A model generated the notes under the pieces. It was not told the DNA's origin, made no database searches, and saw nothing but the letters and a program-made list of their open reading frames with translations. From Hallella colorans (GTDB taxonomy: Bacteria; Bacteroidota; Bacteroidia; Bacteroidales; Bacteroidaceae), in assembly GCF_003096815.1 (NCBI RefSeq), contig NZ_QENY01000010.1:1-64000 (forward strand): a DNA stretch of 64,000 bases, written 5' to 3'. The stretch's first letter is position 1. Every line of letters starts with the position of its first letter. Positions 54,928-63,805 of the stretch are shown here, in pieces. Position numbers and translations under genes: made by a program.

Positions 54928-56502
54928 TCAATATTTTATCAATTGGGGCAAAACGCGTTTTTGATACCAAGGATCGTCTATTTCTCTCAATAGCTTTCCC
55001 AATTGTGCACATAGTTTTTTGACTGTTTGGGGGTGTTTCTCTATGGCGAGGTTGTGCATTTGGTATGGATCATTCTTGTCATCAAAAAATCTTACCTCTT
55101 GCAACTGGTTTTTTCGGTTTACATAAAAAGCCAGCGTATAGTCGGCGGTCTTGATACCACGAGCCTTGGCAAAATAGTTCATTACCTTACCCTCGGCGTT
55201 TTTATCACCATCTACATTTTGTATGTATAGCACGCCCTCTGGTCTTTTTATCTTGGCATTCTTGTCAAAAAATAGCTGCGAATAGTCGGTTCCTTGCACC
55301 TCGGCAGGTATGTTGTCTTTCAGTCCGACCATACCAAGCAGCGTAGGCATGATATCTGGCGATGACAATAACAAGTTGTCCACGCGAGGGGTCATCTTTC
55401 CGGGGTATCGCACGATAAACGGCACGTTCATCGCCTCAGCGTAAGGCGAGTTTTTCGGGTCGTCAGTGTTCTGGCTACACATGGTCTCTCCATGATCAGA
55501 CGTGAACACCACGATAGTGTTTTGGTCCAAGCCGGCATCTTTAAGGGCTTGCAAAATCATGCCGAACGCACGGTCCACGCCCGTAACCGAAGCAAAATAA
55601 TAACGAGCGCTCTCTGCTTTTTCCATCTTGGTGTTGGCATTAGGACGTACCAACAATTGGTCAAGGGGTTTGTCTTTATAGAGCGCAAAGTCTTCTGACA
55701 TGCAGTCGTCCAAAGACCTGTAGGGACTATGAGGCGGATTCATACCCACCATTATAAAGAAAGGCTTGTTCGAATCGCGCACGTTGCCCTCGTTCTTGAT
55801 ATAGGACACTGCTTTTTTTGCCTCATGAATGGGCGACCACTCTTTAGGCTCGTGCTTCTTACCATTGGTGTCCCAATAGTGTGGGTTCTTGTGCACGTCA
55901 AAGGTTCCGTAAGAATACCAATAGTTAAAGCCGTGGCGTTGGTTAGCCGGTGTATAGGCATCCCACGCTGGCACACGGTCTTCCACGTATTGTCCAGGAC
56001 GGTCAGGGTCATTGCGAAGCGGGGTGTGGGCATGCAATTTGCCGATATACGCACAGTCATAGCCAGCCTCACTCAGCACGTCACTCACGCACTTGGCGTC
56101 ATCACGCAGACTGCTCAACGGCCTACTCGAATTACAGTTCAGTGGCACTCCACTCTTGTTGGGGTACATCCCCGTCATCAAGGAGCCACGGTGCGGGCTA
56201 CTCAGTGGGCAGTTGCTCATGGCTGAGCTTAGCACCACTGATTCGCCTGCGAACCTATCTATATTGGGCGTATGGACCGGATCGCCCACTGTACGTAGTT
56301 TGTTCATATATTCTGGCCGGCCCCAGAATCCCATAGCAAAGTTGCGAAACTGATCAGGAAAAACATAAACCACATTTGGCAGCCTCGGGTTTTGGGAGGC
56401 AACAGATTGAGCCAGGCCCATCTGTGGCACCATAGCCATGCTTCCTGCCAATATGCCGAACGTCTTTTTCAGTTCAACACCTTTATTCGTTCTTATTCTC
56501 AT
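54928..56502 (-). CDS. S1-family sulfatase, serine-type formylglycine site
   Basis: 524 aa, exported (hydrophobic segment ~14-31, AQ cleavage). Removes sulfate esters, here probably from chondroitin/dermatan oligosaccharides. The formylglycine motif is S101-S-P-H-R105-GSLMTG, so the modified residue is Ser, which requires the anaerobic maturase encoded at 16263-17492. Metal ligands: Asp50 (VFPDQ) and Asp/His of VFTSDHGETM. GKLHAH supplies the Lys/His pair. C-terminal subdomain (residues ~400-524) is typical. First gene of the leftward operon; leader and promoter at 56568-56625. Sulfate position (4-O or 6-O) cannot be told by eye. Confidence 0.93.
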   Translation of the reverse strand: MRIRTNKGVELKKTFGILAGSMAMVPQMGLAQSVASQNPRLPNVVYVFPDQFRNFAMGFWGRPEYMNKLRTVGDPVHTPNIDRFAGESVVLSSAMSNCPLSSPHRGSLMTGMYPNKSGVPLNCNSSRPLSSLRDDAKCVSDVLSEAGYDCAYIGKLHAHTPLRNDPDRPGQYVEDRVPAWDAYTPANQRHGFNYWYSYGTFDVHKNPHYWDTNGKKHEPKEWSPIHEAKKAVSYIKNEGNVRDSNKPFFIMVGMNPPHSPYRSLDDCMSEDFALYKDKPLDQLLVRPNANTKMEKAESARYYFASVTGVDRAFGMILQALKDAGLDQNTIVVFTSDHGETMCSQNTDDPKNSPYAEAMNVPFIVRYPGKMTPRVDNLLLSSPDIMPTLLGMVGLKDNIPAEVQGTDYSQLFFDKNAKIKRPEGVLYIQNVDGDKNAEGKVMNYFAKARGIKTADYTLAFYVNRKNQLQEVRFFDDKNDPYQMHNLAIEKHPQTVKKLCAQLGKLLREIDDPWYQKRVLPQLIKY

Positions 56503-56567
56503 ATTAAATTATATAGATTATTCAAATTAAAATATAGACTATGCAAAGTTTCCTGATTGTTTCGTCG

Positions 56568-56625
56568 CAAAGTTACGAAATACTATCCACGAGCAGGTGC
56601 CACCATTGTACAAACTATGTACAAA
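56568..56625 (-). promoter_or_regulatory. Candidate HTCS operator and promoter of the second GAG PUL operon
   Basis: On the minus strand TTTGTACA (56625-56618) and TTTGTACAA (56614-56606) form a direct repeat with 11-bp period. Exactly 30 bp further, TAACTTTG (56575-56568) is a TAnnTTTG box. Predicted RNA start is about 56562, leaving a ~60-nt leader. The same TTTGTACAA-N30-TAnnTTTG layout precedes susC at 17694. Confidence 0.6.
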
Positions 56626-56924
56626 ATAATCTAATCATAGTTTTTAACAAGCATTCCAGATACCTATCCATACTGTCTCACAAAGCATTAACTCAATATG
56701 GCACAGACAATGCAGTATAATCATATTGTAAAATTCATGGTTATCTTCCACCCTGCTAACAGCCCTACGATCGCAACAGAAAAGTTGGAAACACACCACA
56801 GCAAATACTTTTTGTCAATTTTAAATCATAAAAAAAGACCTCTGAACGCCATCTCTTCTACATAAAAAATTATAAATTTTACAGGTAAAAACAGCTTCGT
56901 CACCAGCGTTCTCACATAGGTTTA

Positions 56925-57190
56925 GGCCCATTGCTACCCATTGGCAACGCCTTTAGTGCCCAATCGCAACGCGTTTAAGCCTTACACACAATACGATCAA
57001 GGCGTAATCGGCCCGCCATGAATACCCAATCGCAACACAGAAAATATGAATTTTTGAAAGAAAAACTAAAAAATTTGTATAACTTGCTGTACAACTGCAT
57101 AATACAAAACACGTCCATTTTTCGCGTATTTACGAGCAAGCATGCCATCGTTTGGAAATAAGCGAAAAATGAAAGCCCTTTTGTCTTATA
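56925..57190 (+). repeat. Dispersed intergenic repeat, copy D
   Basis: First module: cccattggcaacgcctttag, tgcccaatcgcaacgcgttt, then aagccttacac..., units like those of the other copies. Second module: tccatttttcgcgtatttac (57113-57132), then tttggaaataagcg (57151-57164), then cccttttgtcttatatttt. Diverged but in the same order and orientation. It sits between the HTCS gene and the sulfatase promoter; 56641-56925 holds nothing else recognisable. Confidence 0.55.
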
Positions 57191-57220
57191 TTTTCAAATA
57201 CTCAAGTCATCCAAGCGTTG

Positions 57221-60200
57221 TTATGCGTCCTTGCTCCTGAACTCCTTAGGGGTCATGCCATATTTAGTCTTGAAACAATAAGAAAAATAGCGTGGCGAAC
57301 TGAACCCTAACCGATAGGCAATGTCAGATATTTGCAAATCAGGTTTATCTTTCAGCCAAATAGCGGAGGCACGCAACCGATAGTTCTGCATATAGTCGTT
57401 TGGGGTCATGCCCGTGAGCTCCTTGAACTTGTTGAAAAAGCTGCTCCTACCCATCATCATAGCCTTGGCCATCATGTCCACGGAGAAGTCAGAATTAGCC
57501 ATATTGGCCTCGATGTAGCTGTCACATCGTTTGAGAAACTCGCGGTCTAATGGGGTGGTGGCCAGCAATTCAGCTGCCCCCCTGTCTTCTTCCATAAATT
57601 TTTTGCGCAGCAATATGCGAGATCTTACGAGGTTGTTGCACCGCACAATAAGCAACCGCGCGTCAAATGGCTTGGGCACATACTCATCGGCATTGCACCT
57701 GAAGCCCTCAATGGTGCTCTCCGTGGAACCCATAGCTGTAAGCAGCACCACGGGTATATGGCACACCGTAATATCATCCTTGATGCGTCTGCACATATCT
57801 GTGCCACTCATGCGGGGCATCATCACGTCGCTAACCACCAAGTCGGGCATTTCTTTCCGCGTCATTTCCAGACCCTCCACCCCATCACGGGCTGTCAACA
57901 CACGATAAGTCTTTCCGAAAAGCTCGCTTAGGGTTATGAGCAAATCCTCGTTGTCTTCCACCAAGAGCACGGTGTACGACCCGCCATTCTCGGACGGAGG
58001 CAGCGGAATAAGCTCGTCAACAGTCTCGTCTTGGTCTGTCAAAACTTTTTCATTGTATGGTTTGAGAGGAACCGCCTCACGATTGGCTTCAACTATCTCA
58101 TCATCAGAAAACATTTCCCTACCCTTGCGCAGCGTGACGATGAAGATGGAGCCATAGCCGGGCGAACTCTCCACGTGCACCAACCCATGATGCAAATCCA
58201 CAATCTCCTTTACCAGCGCCAAGCCTATGCCTGTGCCCATGACATGACCAACGCCATCTGGACTCTCGCCAATCTGGTAGAAGCGGTCAAAGATTTTGTT
58301 CATATCCTTGCGCTGAATACCCACACCATTGTCCATGACTTTTAGGATCACGCTGTCTTGCTCGGCCGACACCTGCACCTCTACCATGCCTTGTTGTTTG
58401 TTCACATACTTAAAAGCGTTGGACAACAAGTTGTAAAGCACTTTCTCCATCTGCTTGGCATCAAACCAGCATAGGATGGAAGGTTCTGTCGACGAGAAAC
58501 GATAGGTCACGTTGTGAGTCTGGGCATACGCCACAAAACCCTGGTAGACATTTTGCGCAAAGGCCACCATGTCGGTCTCTGCCACCTCCAAACGGGTGAA
58601 ACCCTGCTCCATCTTACGAAAGTCTAACAGCTCATTGATCAGCTCCATCAGCTGGTTGGCATGCTGGCTCAGGGCCTTGACCTTCTTGTGCAGCGTCGTT
58701 CCGGATGTGGTCTCGGCGATGATGGCATCAAGTTTGGTGATGAGTAGCGTGAGCGGTGTCCGGAACTCATGGGATATACTGGTAAAGAAACGCAGCTTGG
58801 CCTTGTTCAATTCATTTATGTTCTTTTTTTCTTTTTTCTCCATTTCCAAAGAAGTGCGAAGCAAAAGTTCAGCTCTTTTGAAACGGTACACATAGTAAAC
58901 GCCACCAAGAAAGAGCACCATGTAAACGAGGTAAGCCCACCATGTCTTGTACAAGGGCGGATGCACCACCACCCTCAACCTCAACTCGGGCGTTTCTCTC
59001 TGCCCCATACGTGGCTTCTCCCTGATGACAAGGGTATACGATCCGGGCACTATCTGTGTGTAAGTGATACGGTGCGAAGTGGTTTGCACCCATCGGTCCT
59101 CGTAGCCCTCCATCATATATTCGTACACAGTGTTATGATATGTGCCCACATAGTCGGTTTTGGCAAACATAATAGTCAGGTCGTTCTGGCTATGCTTGAG
59201 GTCGATGCGTTTCGTGCGATAGGCCGCGACACTGAGCACGCCTGTGTCATCGCCAGGCAATACCTCCTTGTTCTTGACAAAAAGGCGTGACACATACAGC
59301 TTGCAACCATTACGGGCATCCCTGATTTTCTCAGTCCTGAACGACACGAGCCCGTTGGTTCCACCCACAAATACGCTACCATCGCGACAAGTCACCATAC
59401 CACAACCACGGTGCATGCCCGTGAGGGGGAAGTCAGGTGAGAACTCGATATTGCGTGCCAAACGTGTCGAAGGGTCAAAAATACTGATGCCTCGGTCAGA
59501 GTTGATGAGCAAGTACTTGCCAGAAGGCACTACCTCGTAACAGAAATTACTAACAATTCCGCAATTTTGCACATTCATGACAATGAACGAATCAGCCTTT
59601 GAATCATATTGTGCCATACCTCCTCCACGTGTCACCACGTAGATGCGGCGATGGCTATCTTCGTTGATGTCTGTAACATAATAGGGGCTTAATCCCTTGG
59701 TTCCAGCCTTATAATACCGCTGGTCGCGCTCGTTGTTGAGTTTTATCCTATACAGTCCTGCGTCGGCAGCAATCCATATATACCCTTTGTGGTCAATATG
59801 GAAGGAAGAATTGCCATAGTTTTTCCCCGAAGGGAAGAGCGGTTCTATACGGTCTGTCTCTACATTGGCTTTCCAAATACCCTGTGGAGTGGTGAAGACC
59901 AACATGTCACCGATGAGGCACATGCCAAAAATTTGATCGCCAAAACGCGACCGATAATCGGGATGAATGTTCCAAATGTTATGGAAACGATTGGCGGTAA
60001 TATCATAATATGTCAATCCGCCGGTATGCGTTCCTATATAGAGTTTGTTCCTTTTAGCGTCGTAGACTATGTTTTTAAGGTTGTTATGCACAATGTCGTT
60101 ACCATTTCGCCCCTTCATGTAATGGGTTATCTTGCCAGTTTTTCGGTCCAGCCTATTTAGGCCGCCACCTTCGGTGCAAATCCATAGGTATCCGTTTTTA

Positions 60201-61288
60201 TCCTCCACCATGTGCCCAACAAACGGATAGCTAAGGCAATCGGTGCGATTGACGTCTGCCGAGTAGAAGGTGAACATGTCTGTACGTGGGTTGAAATAGT
60301 TCACGCCACCAAAATAAGTGCCTACCCATATAGTGCCGTTCCTATCCTTGTACACCGGGAAGACCGATGAGTGGCTCAAACTGTATGGATTGTTAGTGTG
60401 GGCGTAAACCGTGAACAGGCCTGTATGGTAGTCGTATTTGTTAAGTCCCATGAATGTGCCTATCCAGATATTACCATCAGAATCTTCATTGATGCCACGC
60501 ACCATGTTACCGGCTATGCGCCCACTGGTAAACGTTTCAGACTGCGAGAAGTTGTAATAAGACTGCCAAGCGTCTTTGTCATGCGCCAAGAAGTTGACCA
60601 TTCCACCCGCGTTCCTCAAAAGGAAGCAACCGTTGTCGCGCGTGGACACCCATACATTGTGACGCGAATCCTCGAAAATCTCGTAGATTTCGCATTGGGG
60701 GATGATCTCACGGAGCATCTTTCCGCCATCCTTTCGATAGAGTCCATTGGAGGTTCCTATCCACAAACGCTTGCGACCGTCCCTATATATATAGGTGATA
60801 TGCCGGCCGGCCGGCACCTTGCAAATGGTTTTGGGAGAGCCTCCTGTAGTGCTCAAACAAAGCAAAGTATTGTGTCGCCCCACATACAACATATTATCAA
60901 TGCTGTAAAGGCTGTAAACGCCGCCTTGAACGACAAATCGAAATTTCTGCAAGGCTAAGTCATAGCGTACCACCGAATGGTTGGAAATGAAATAAACATT
61001 GCCAGCCGTGTCGCCAACAATAGCGCTTACATCAGTGACAATGTTCGTTTTGCGCTGCTTATTGCGATCGTCATTGCTAATGAATGTCTTATAAGGAATG
61101 ATGCTATAGCCATCAAAGATATTGACTCCCTCCTCTGTACCAAACCACATTCGGCCCAATTTGTCTTGGTAAATAGACAGAACAGATAGCTGAGACAGGC
61201 CGTCCTTGCTGTCTAAATGCTTGAATTGGATAGCAAAAAGAGACTGGCTGCAAAAAAGAATAATCAATAAAAGTAGTCTAAATCGCAT
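57221..61288 (-). CDS. Hybrid two-component system regulator (HTCS)
   Basis: 1355-aa inner-membrane sensor/regulator. Signal sequence, then ~14 Reg_prop propeller repeats (e.g. LGRMWFGTEEGVNIFDGYSI, NGYLWICTEGGGLNRLDRKT) forming the periplasmic sensor. A Y_Y_Y domain (VPGSYTLVIRE) and a transmembrane helix (WWAYLVYMVLFLGGVYYVY) follow. Cytoplasmic part: HisKA (His in SISHEFRTPLTLL), HATPase (NLLSNAFKYVN, GTGIGLALV), receiver (VLLVEDNED..., Asp in VVSDVMMPRMSG) and AraC-type HTH (SDIAYRLGFSSPRYFSYCFK). It should bind unsaturated GAG disaccharides and activate both PUL operons; that is inferred from the family and the shared operator. Confidence 0.95.
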   Translation of the reverse strand: MRFRLLLLIILFCSQSLFAIQFKHLDSKDGLSQLSVLSIYQDKLGRMWFGTEEGVNIFDGYSIIPYKTFISNDDRNKQRKTNIVTDVSAIVGDTAGNVYFISNHSVVRYDLALQKFRFVVQGGVYSLYSIDNMLYVGRHNTLLCLSTTGGSPKTICKVPAGRHITYIYRDGRKRLWIGTSNGLYRKDGGKMLREIIPQCEIYEIFEDSRHNVWVSTRDNGCFLLRNAGGMVNFLAHDKDAWQSYYNFSQSETFTSGRIAGNMVRGINEDSDGNIWIGTFMGLNKYDYHTGLFTVYAHTNNPYSLSHSSVFPVYKDRNGTIWVGTYFGGVNYFNPRTDMFTFYSADVNRTDCLSYPFVGHMVEDKNGYLWICTEGGGLNRLDRKTGKITHYMKGRNGNDIVHNNLKNIVYDAKRNKLYIGTHTGGLTYYDITANRFHNIWNIHPDYRSRFGDQIFGMCLIGDMLVFTTPQGIWKANVETDRIEPLFPSGKNYGNSSFHIDHKGYIWIAADAGLYRIKLNNERDQRYYKAGTKGLSPYYVTDINEDSHRRIYVVTRGGGMAQYDSKADSFIVMNVQNCGIVSNFCYEVVPSGKYLLINSDRGISIFDPSTRLARNIEFSPDFPLTGMHRGCGMVTCRDGSVFVGGTNGLVSFRTEKIRDARNGCKLYVSRLFVKNKEVLPGDDTGVLSVAAYRTKRIDLKHSQNDLTIMFAKTDYVGTYHNTVYEYMMEGYEDRWVQTTSHRITYTQIVPGSYTLVIREKPRMGQRETPELRLRVVVHPPLYKTWWAYLVYMVLFLGGVYYVYRFKRAELLLRTSLEMEKKEKKNINELNKAKLRFFTSISHEFRTPLTLLITKLDAIIAETTSGTTLHKKVKALSQHANQLMELINELLDFRKMEQGFTRLEVAETDMVAFAQNVYQGFVAYAQTHNVTYRFSSTEPSILCWFDAKQMEKVLYNLLSNAFKYVNKQQGMVEVQVSAEQDSVILKVMDNGVGIQRKDMNKIFDRFYQIGESPDGVGHVMGTGIGLALVKEIVDLHHGLVHVESSPGYGSIFIVTLRKGREMFSDDEIVEANREAVPLKPYNEKVLTDQDETVDELIPLPPSENGGSYTVLLVEDNEDLLITLSELFGKTYRVLTARDGVEGLEMTRKEMPDLVVSDVMMPRMSGTDMCRRIKDDITVCHIPVVLLTAMGSTESTIEGFRCNADEYVPKPFDARLLIVRCNNLVRSRILLRKKFMEEDRGAAELLATTPLDREFLKRCDSYIEANMANSDFSVDMMAKAMMMGRSSFFNKFKELTGMTPNDYMQNYRLRASAIWLKDKPDLQISDIAYRLGFSSPRYFSYCFKTKYGMTPKEFRSKDA

Positions 61289-61413
61289 CTGTAGCTGTTC
61301 TGATAATCAATACAACATTCAAGAAGTCGTTTGTTGTTTTTAATCGATAGATTTTTTATGTTCGCGCTTGTAAAAGTCATAACGCAAATCTTCTAACGAA
61401 TAAAAGTATGCGA

Positions 61414-61445
61414 CAAAGATACAACAAAAAAAGAGATACTACCAA
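61414..61445 (-). promoter_or_regulatory. Promoter of the HTCS gene
   Basis: Minus-strand TATCTTTG (61421-61414) fits TAnnTTTG; TTG at 61445-61443 lies 21 bp upstream. Leader about 120 nt. No TTTGTACAA repeat is seen, so autoregulation through that site is not indicated. Confidence 0.55.
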
Positions 61446-61645
61446 GTTTATTTGCCACGATTTGATATTTAAAGACAAAAAAAATGGTGAACGGCATATC
61501 TTTCGCGATAGATGAAAAAAAATTACATCATCATTCAAAGAACAAAAAGAACAGGCGGGCACCATCATCTTACACACACAATATTGGCATGGCAGACGCG
61601 AGGCTACGCCATCAAATACATATATAATAAGGTATAGAAATAAAA

Positions 61646-61673
61646 AAGGCAAACAATGGTTCATACTTGCCTT
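61646..61673 (-). terminator. Terminator of menCE
   Basis: aaggcaa/ttgcctt stem (61646-61652 with 61667-61673) with a 14-nt loop; the minus-strand RNA then runs TTTTATTTC. The stem overlaps the menE stop codon by one base. Confidence 0.6.
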
Positions 61674-62653
61674 CACAAGACCATCTGCTCGGCAATCTTT
61701 CGGGCAGGCTTGCCGTTATCCGTAAGCGGTATTCGGTCCACATGAACATATTTGCGAGGTACCCAATATTTGGGCAAAGTGGCCAAGCAAACGCCCATAA
61801 CCTTGTCAATATCGGTGTCCTCGGTGAGCAACGCCACCTGCTCGCCAAATTTTTCAGATCGTGATTTTGTAATGAGAAAAGGGGCGGCGAGTATGCGTTG
61901 GAGTTTTTTTTCCACCTCTTCTATCTGGATTTTCACGCCGCCTGAGACTATAACATTGTCCCTCCGTCCCAAAATTCTGAAACCTTTGCCCTGCTTTATC
62001 TCCACCCTGTCATTGGTCACGAGAGGCCCATCGTGCACCAGCGGGGCGTCGATGACAAGGCACCCATCAGCATTTTGACTAATTTGAACCGTGCGGAAAG
62101 GTTTATACCACTCGCTTGCGGCTTTGCCATTAAGCCTGCGCAAGGCGATATGCGAAAGTGTTTCGGTCATGCCATAGGTGCTCCAAACATGGTGAGGAAA
62201 AGTCTTGAGCTGTTCCTCGAGACGGGCATCGATAGCGCCGCCACCAATAATGAGATGGTTAACGCCACGCAACCATCGGTTTTCCTCGGGCACTTGCAAC
62301 GTATTGTAAACCTGAAGTGGCACCATCGCTGCAAAAGTGACGCGTCCCGGACCACGAAAATCGGTTGGCAACTCAGCGTAAGGATGCCCGGATGGTCTGA
62401 CCGTCACTAATCGCATGCCACGCTCCAAGCTCCTCACCACCATCATCTTGGCGCCTATATATTTAAGGTTCATACAGAGCAGGGCTGTATCCGCGGACGT
62501 TAAGCCCAAAAAGTCACATGTGATCCGAGCCGAGTTAAGCATGCGTCGCTTTTCCACGCGCATGGCCTTGGGCATGCCGGTGGAGCCGCTGGTCTGGACC
62601 ATCACGGTATCTCCACCATCATTCCAAGCGGTTAAGAATTCCTCAAGAACCAT
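61673..62653 (-). CDS. menE: o-Succinylbenzoate-CoA ligase
   Basis: Activates o-succinylbenzoate with ATP and CoA in menaquinone synthesis. The AMP-binding P-loop is VQTSGSTGMPKAM (residues ~19-31). WSTYGMTETLSHIA, NDRVEIKQGKGFRILGRRDN and the final catalytic Lys in TDNGKPARKIAEQ are ANL-superfamily motifs. 326 aa, short because the N-terminal ~100 residues of typical acyl-CoA ligases are absent, as usual in Bacteroidetes MenE. Overlaps menC by 22 bp, so translation is coupled. Confidence 0.92.
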   Translation of the reverse strand: MVLEEFLTAWNDGGDTVMVQTSGSTGMPKAMRVEKRRMLNSARITCDFLGLTSADTALLCMNLKYIGAKMMVVRSLERGMRLVTVRPSGHPYAELPTDFRGPGRVTFAAMVPLQVYNTLQVPEENRWLRGVNHLIIGGGAIDARLEEQLKTFPHHVWSTYGMTETLSHIALRRLNGKAASEWYKPFRTVQISQNADGCLVIDAPLVHDGPLVTNDRVEIKQGKGFRILGRRDNVIVSGGVKIQIEEVEKKLQRILAAPFLITKSRSEKFGEQVALLTEDTDIDKVMGVCLATLPKYWVPRKYVHVDRIPLTDNGKPARKIAEQMVL

Positions 62654-63663
62654 AGTTTGTCTCCCTCAATCCGCAATGGCGTCTTGGTATTATTGGTATA
62701 GAGCATGCCCGTGCCCAACCCTTGGGGTAACAAGAGCTCCGAACCGTACACCTCCGCGCAGAACTGAGCCACGGCGTTGAGCCCCACGTTGCTCTCTAAC
62801 GCAGATGTTATCCACGAGCCAATGTTACGCTCCTTGGCCATCTTTATCCATTCGCGACAACCCGCCATACCCCCGTGCAAACTGGGTTTAAGCACGATGT
62901 AATCAGGGCTTATCGTATCAAGCAAGTTGGATTTCATGTTCAGTTGGTTCACACCAATGAGCTCTTCGTCCAAGGCTATGGGCACAGGCGACTTGCCACA
63001 CAGCCAAGCCATCTCGCGCCACTGGTGCTGACGGATGGGCTGCTCAATGGAATGGATGTCATATTGGGCCAACTCCTCCAATCGATTGAGTGCGTTTTCT
63101 GGCGTGAACCCACCATTGGCATCCACCCTAAGCTCTATCGTTCCACTGTCATAGCGCGCCCGAATATGACGAATTAAAGCTATTTCTCTCTCCCAATCGA
63201 TGGCGCCTATTTTGAGTTTGACACAACGAAAACCTGCTTCCAACTTCTCCTCAAGGCGCGCAAACATCTCATCAAACGTGCCCATCCATATCAATCCGTT
63301 GATAATAATACCTTCTTCACCTCGCGCAAAAGGCGTGTCAAAAAAAGCAAGGGAGCCTCTTGCGTCAATCTGGGCAAAGGCTGTTTCAAGTCCGAAAAGA
63401 ATGGATGGATAACCACGAAGCATCTCATAAGGTATGCCGCCCGTCCGCTCGACAAACGCGCACACCCTATCGAGCGTCCGCTCGTAACGGTCCTGGGGCA
63501 TGGCGTCACAACTAAGGTCTGGCAATACAGAACATTCGCCTATGCCGACAACACCATCTTGCTCTATGCGTACATAGTAAGAACGATGTGTTGTGTACAC
63601 GCCTCGACTCGTTCCGGCGGGTTGTTTGAAACGCAATAGCCTGTCTATATATGATATTTTCAA
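62632..63663 (-). CDS. menC: o-Succinylbenzoate synthase
   Basis: Dehydrates SHCHC to o-succinylbenzoate; enolase superfamily. Opening LLRFKQPAGTSRGVYTTHRS is the Bacteroidetes MenC start. Catalytic Lys of RCVKLKIG and metal ligands Asp/Glu/Glu in LRVDANGGF, HSIEQPI and IALDEELIG, with IVLKPSLHGG as the last Lys, are present. An ATG at 63729 would add 22 residues, but it lies upstream of a clear -7 box (63725-63718). The TTG at 63663 (LKISYIDRLL) is therefore preferred, with moderate certainty. Confidence 0.88.
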   Translation of the reverse strand: MKISYIDRLLRFKQPAGTSRGVYTTHRSYYVRIEQDGVVGIGECSVLPDLSCDAMPQDRYERTLDRVCAFVERTGGIPYEMLRGYPSILFGLETAFAQIDARGSLAFFDTPFARGEEGIIINGLIWMGTFDEMFARLEEKLEAGFRCVKLKIGAIDWEREIALIRHIRARYDSGTIELRVDANGGFTPENALNRLEELAQYDIHSIEQPIRQHQWREMAWLCGKSPVPIALDEELIGVNQLNMKSNLLDTISPDYIVLKPSLHGGMAGCREWIKMAKERNIGSWITSALESNVGLNAVAQFCAEVYGSELLLPQGLGTGMLYTNNTKTPLRIEGDKLWFLRNS

Positions 63664-63717
63664 CTTGCGAACGACTTTACTGTATATTGAAAGAATGGGC
63701 AACCAAATAGTTTCGCA

Positions 63718-63777
63718 CAAAGATAGCAAAAAAAACGCACGCGGATAAACTTCTGTCCAATCTTTTTATTAACTTTG
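63718..63777. promoter_or_regulatory. Divergent promoters of menCE and the thioesterase gene
   Basis: Minus strand: TATCTTTG at 63725-63718, implying menC RNA starting near 63711. Plus strand: TAACTTTG at 63770-63777, about 28 bp before the thioesterase ATG. The two -7 boxes are 44 bp apart, so the upstream parts of both promoters share the same short segment. Confidence 0.6.
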
Positions 63778-63805
63778 CAATAACAACCTCTAAACACAAA
63801 CATCC

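Noticed and set aside
57060..57100. tttgtataacttgctgtacaac considered as a third HTCS site
   Set aside because: It lacks a correctly repeated TTTGTACAA and there is no -7 box at the 30-bp distance.
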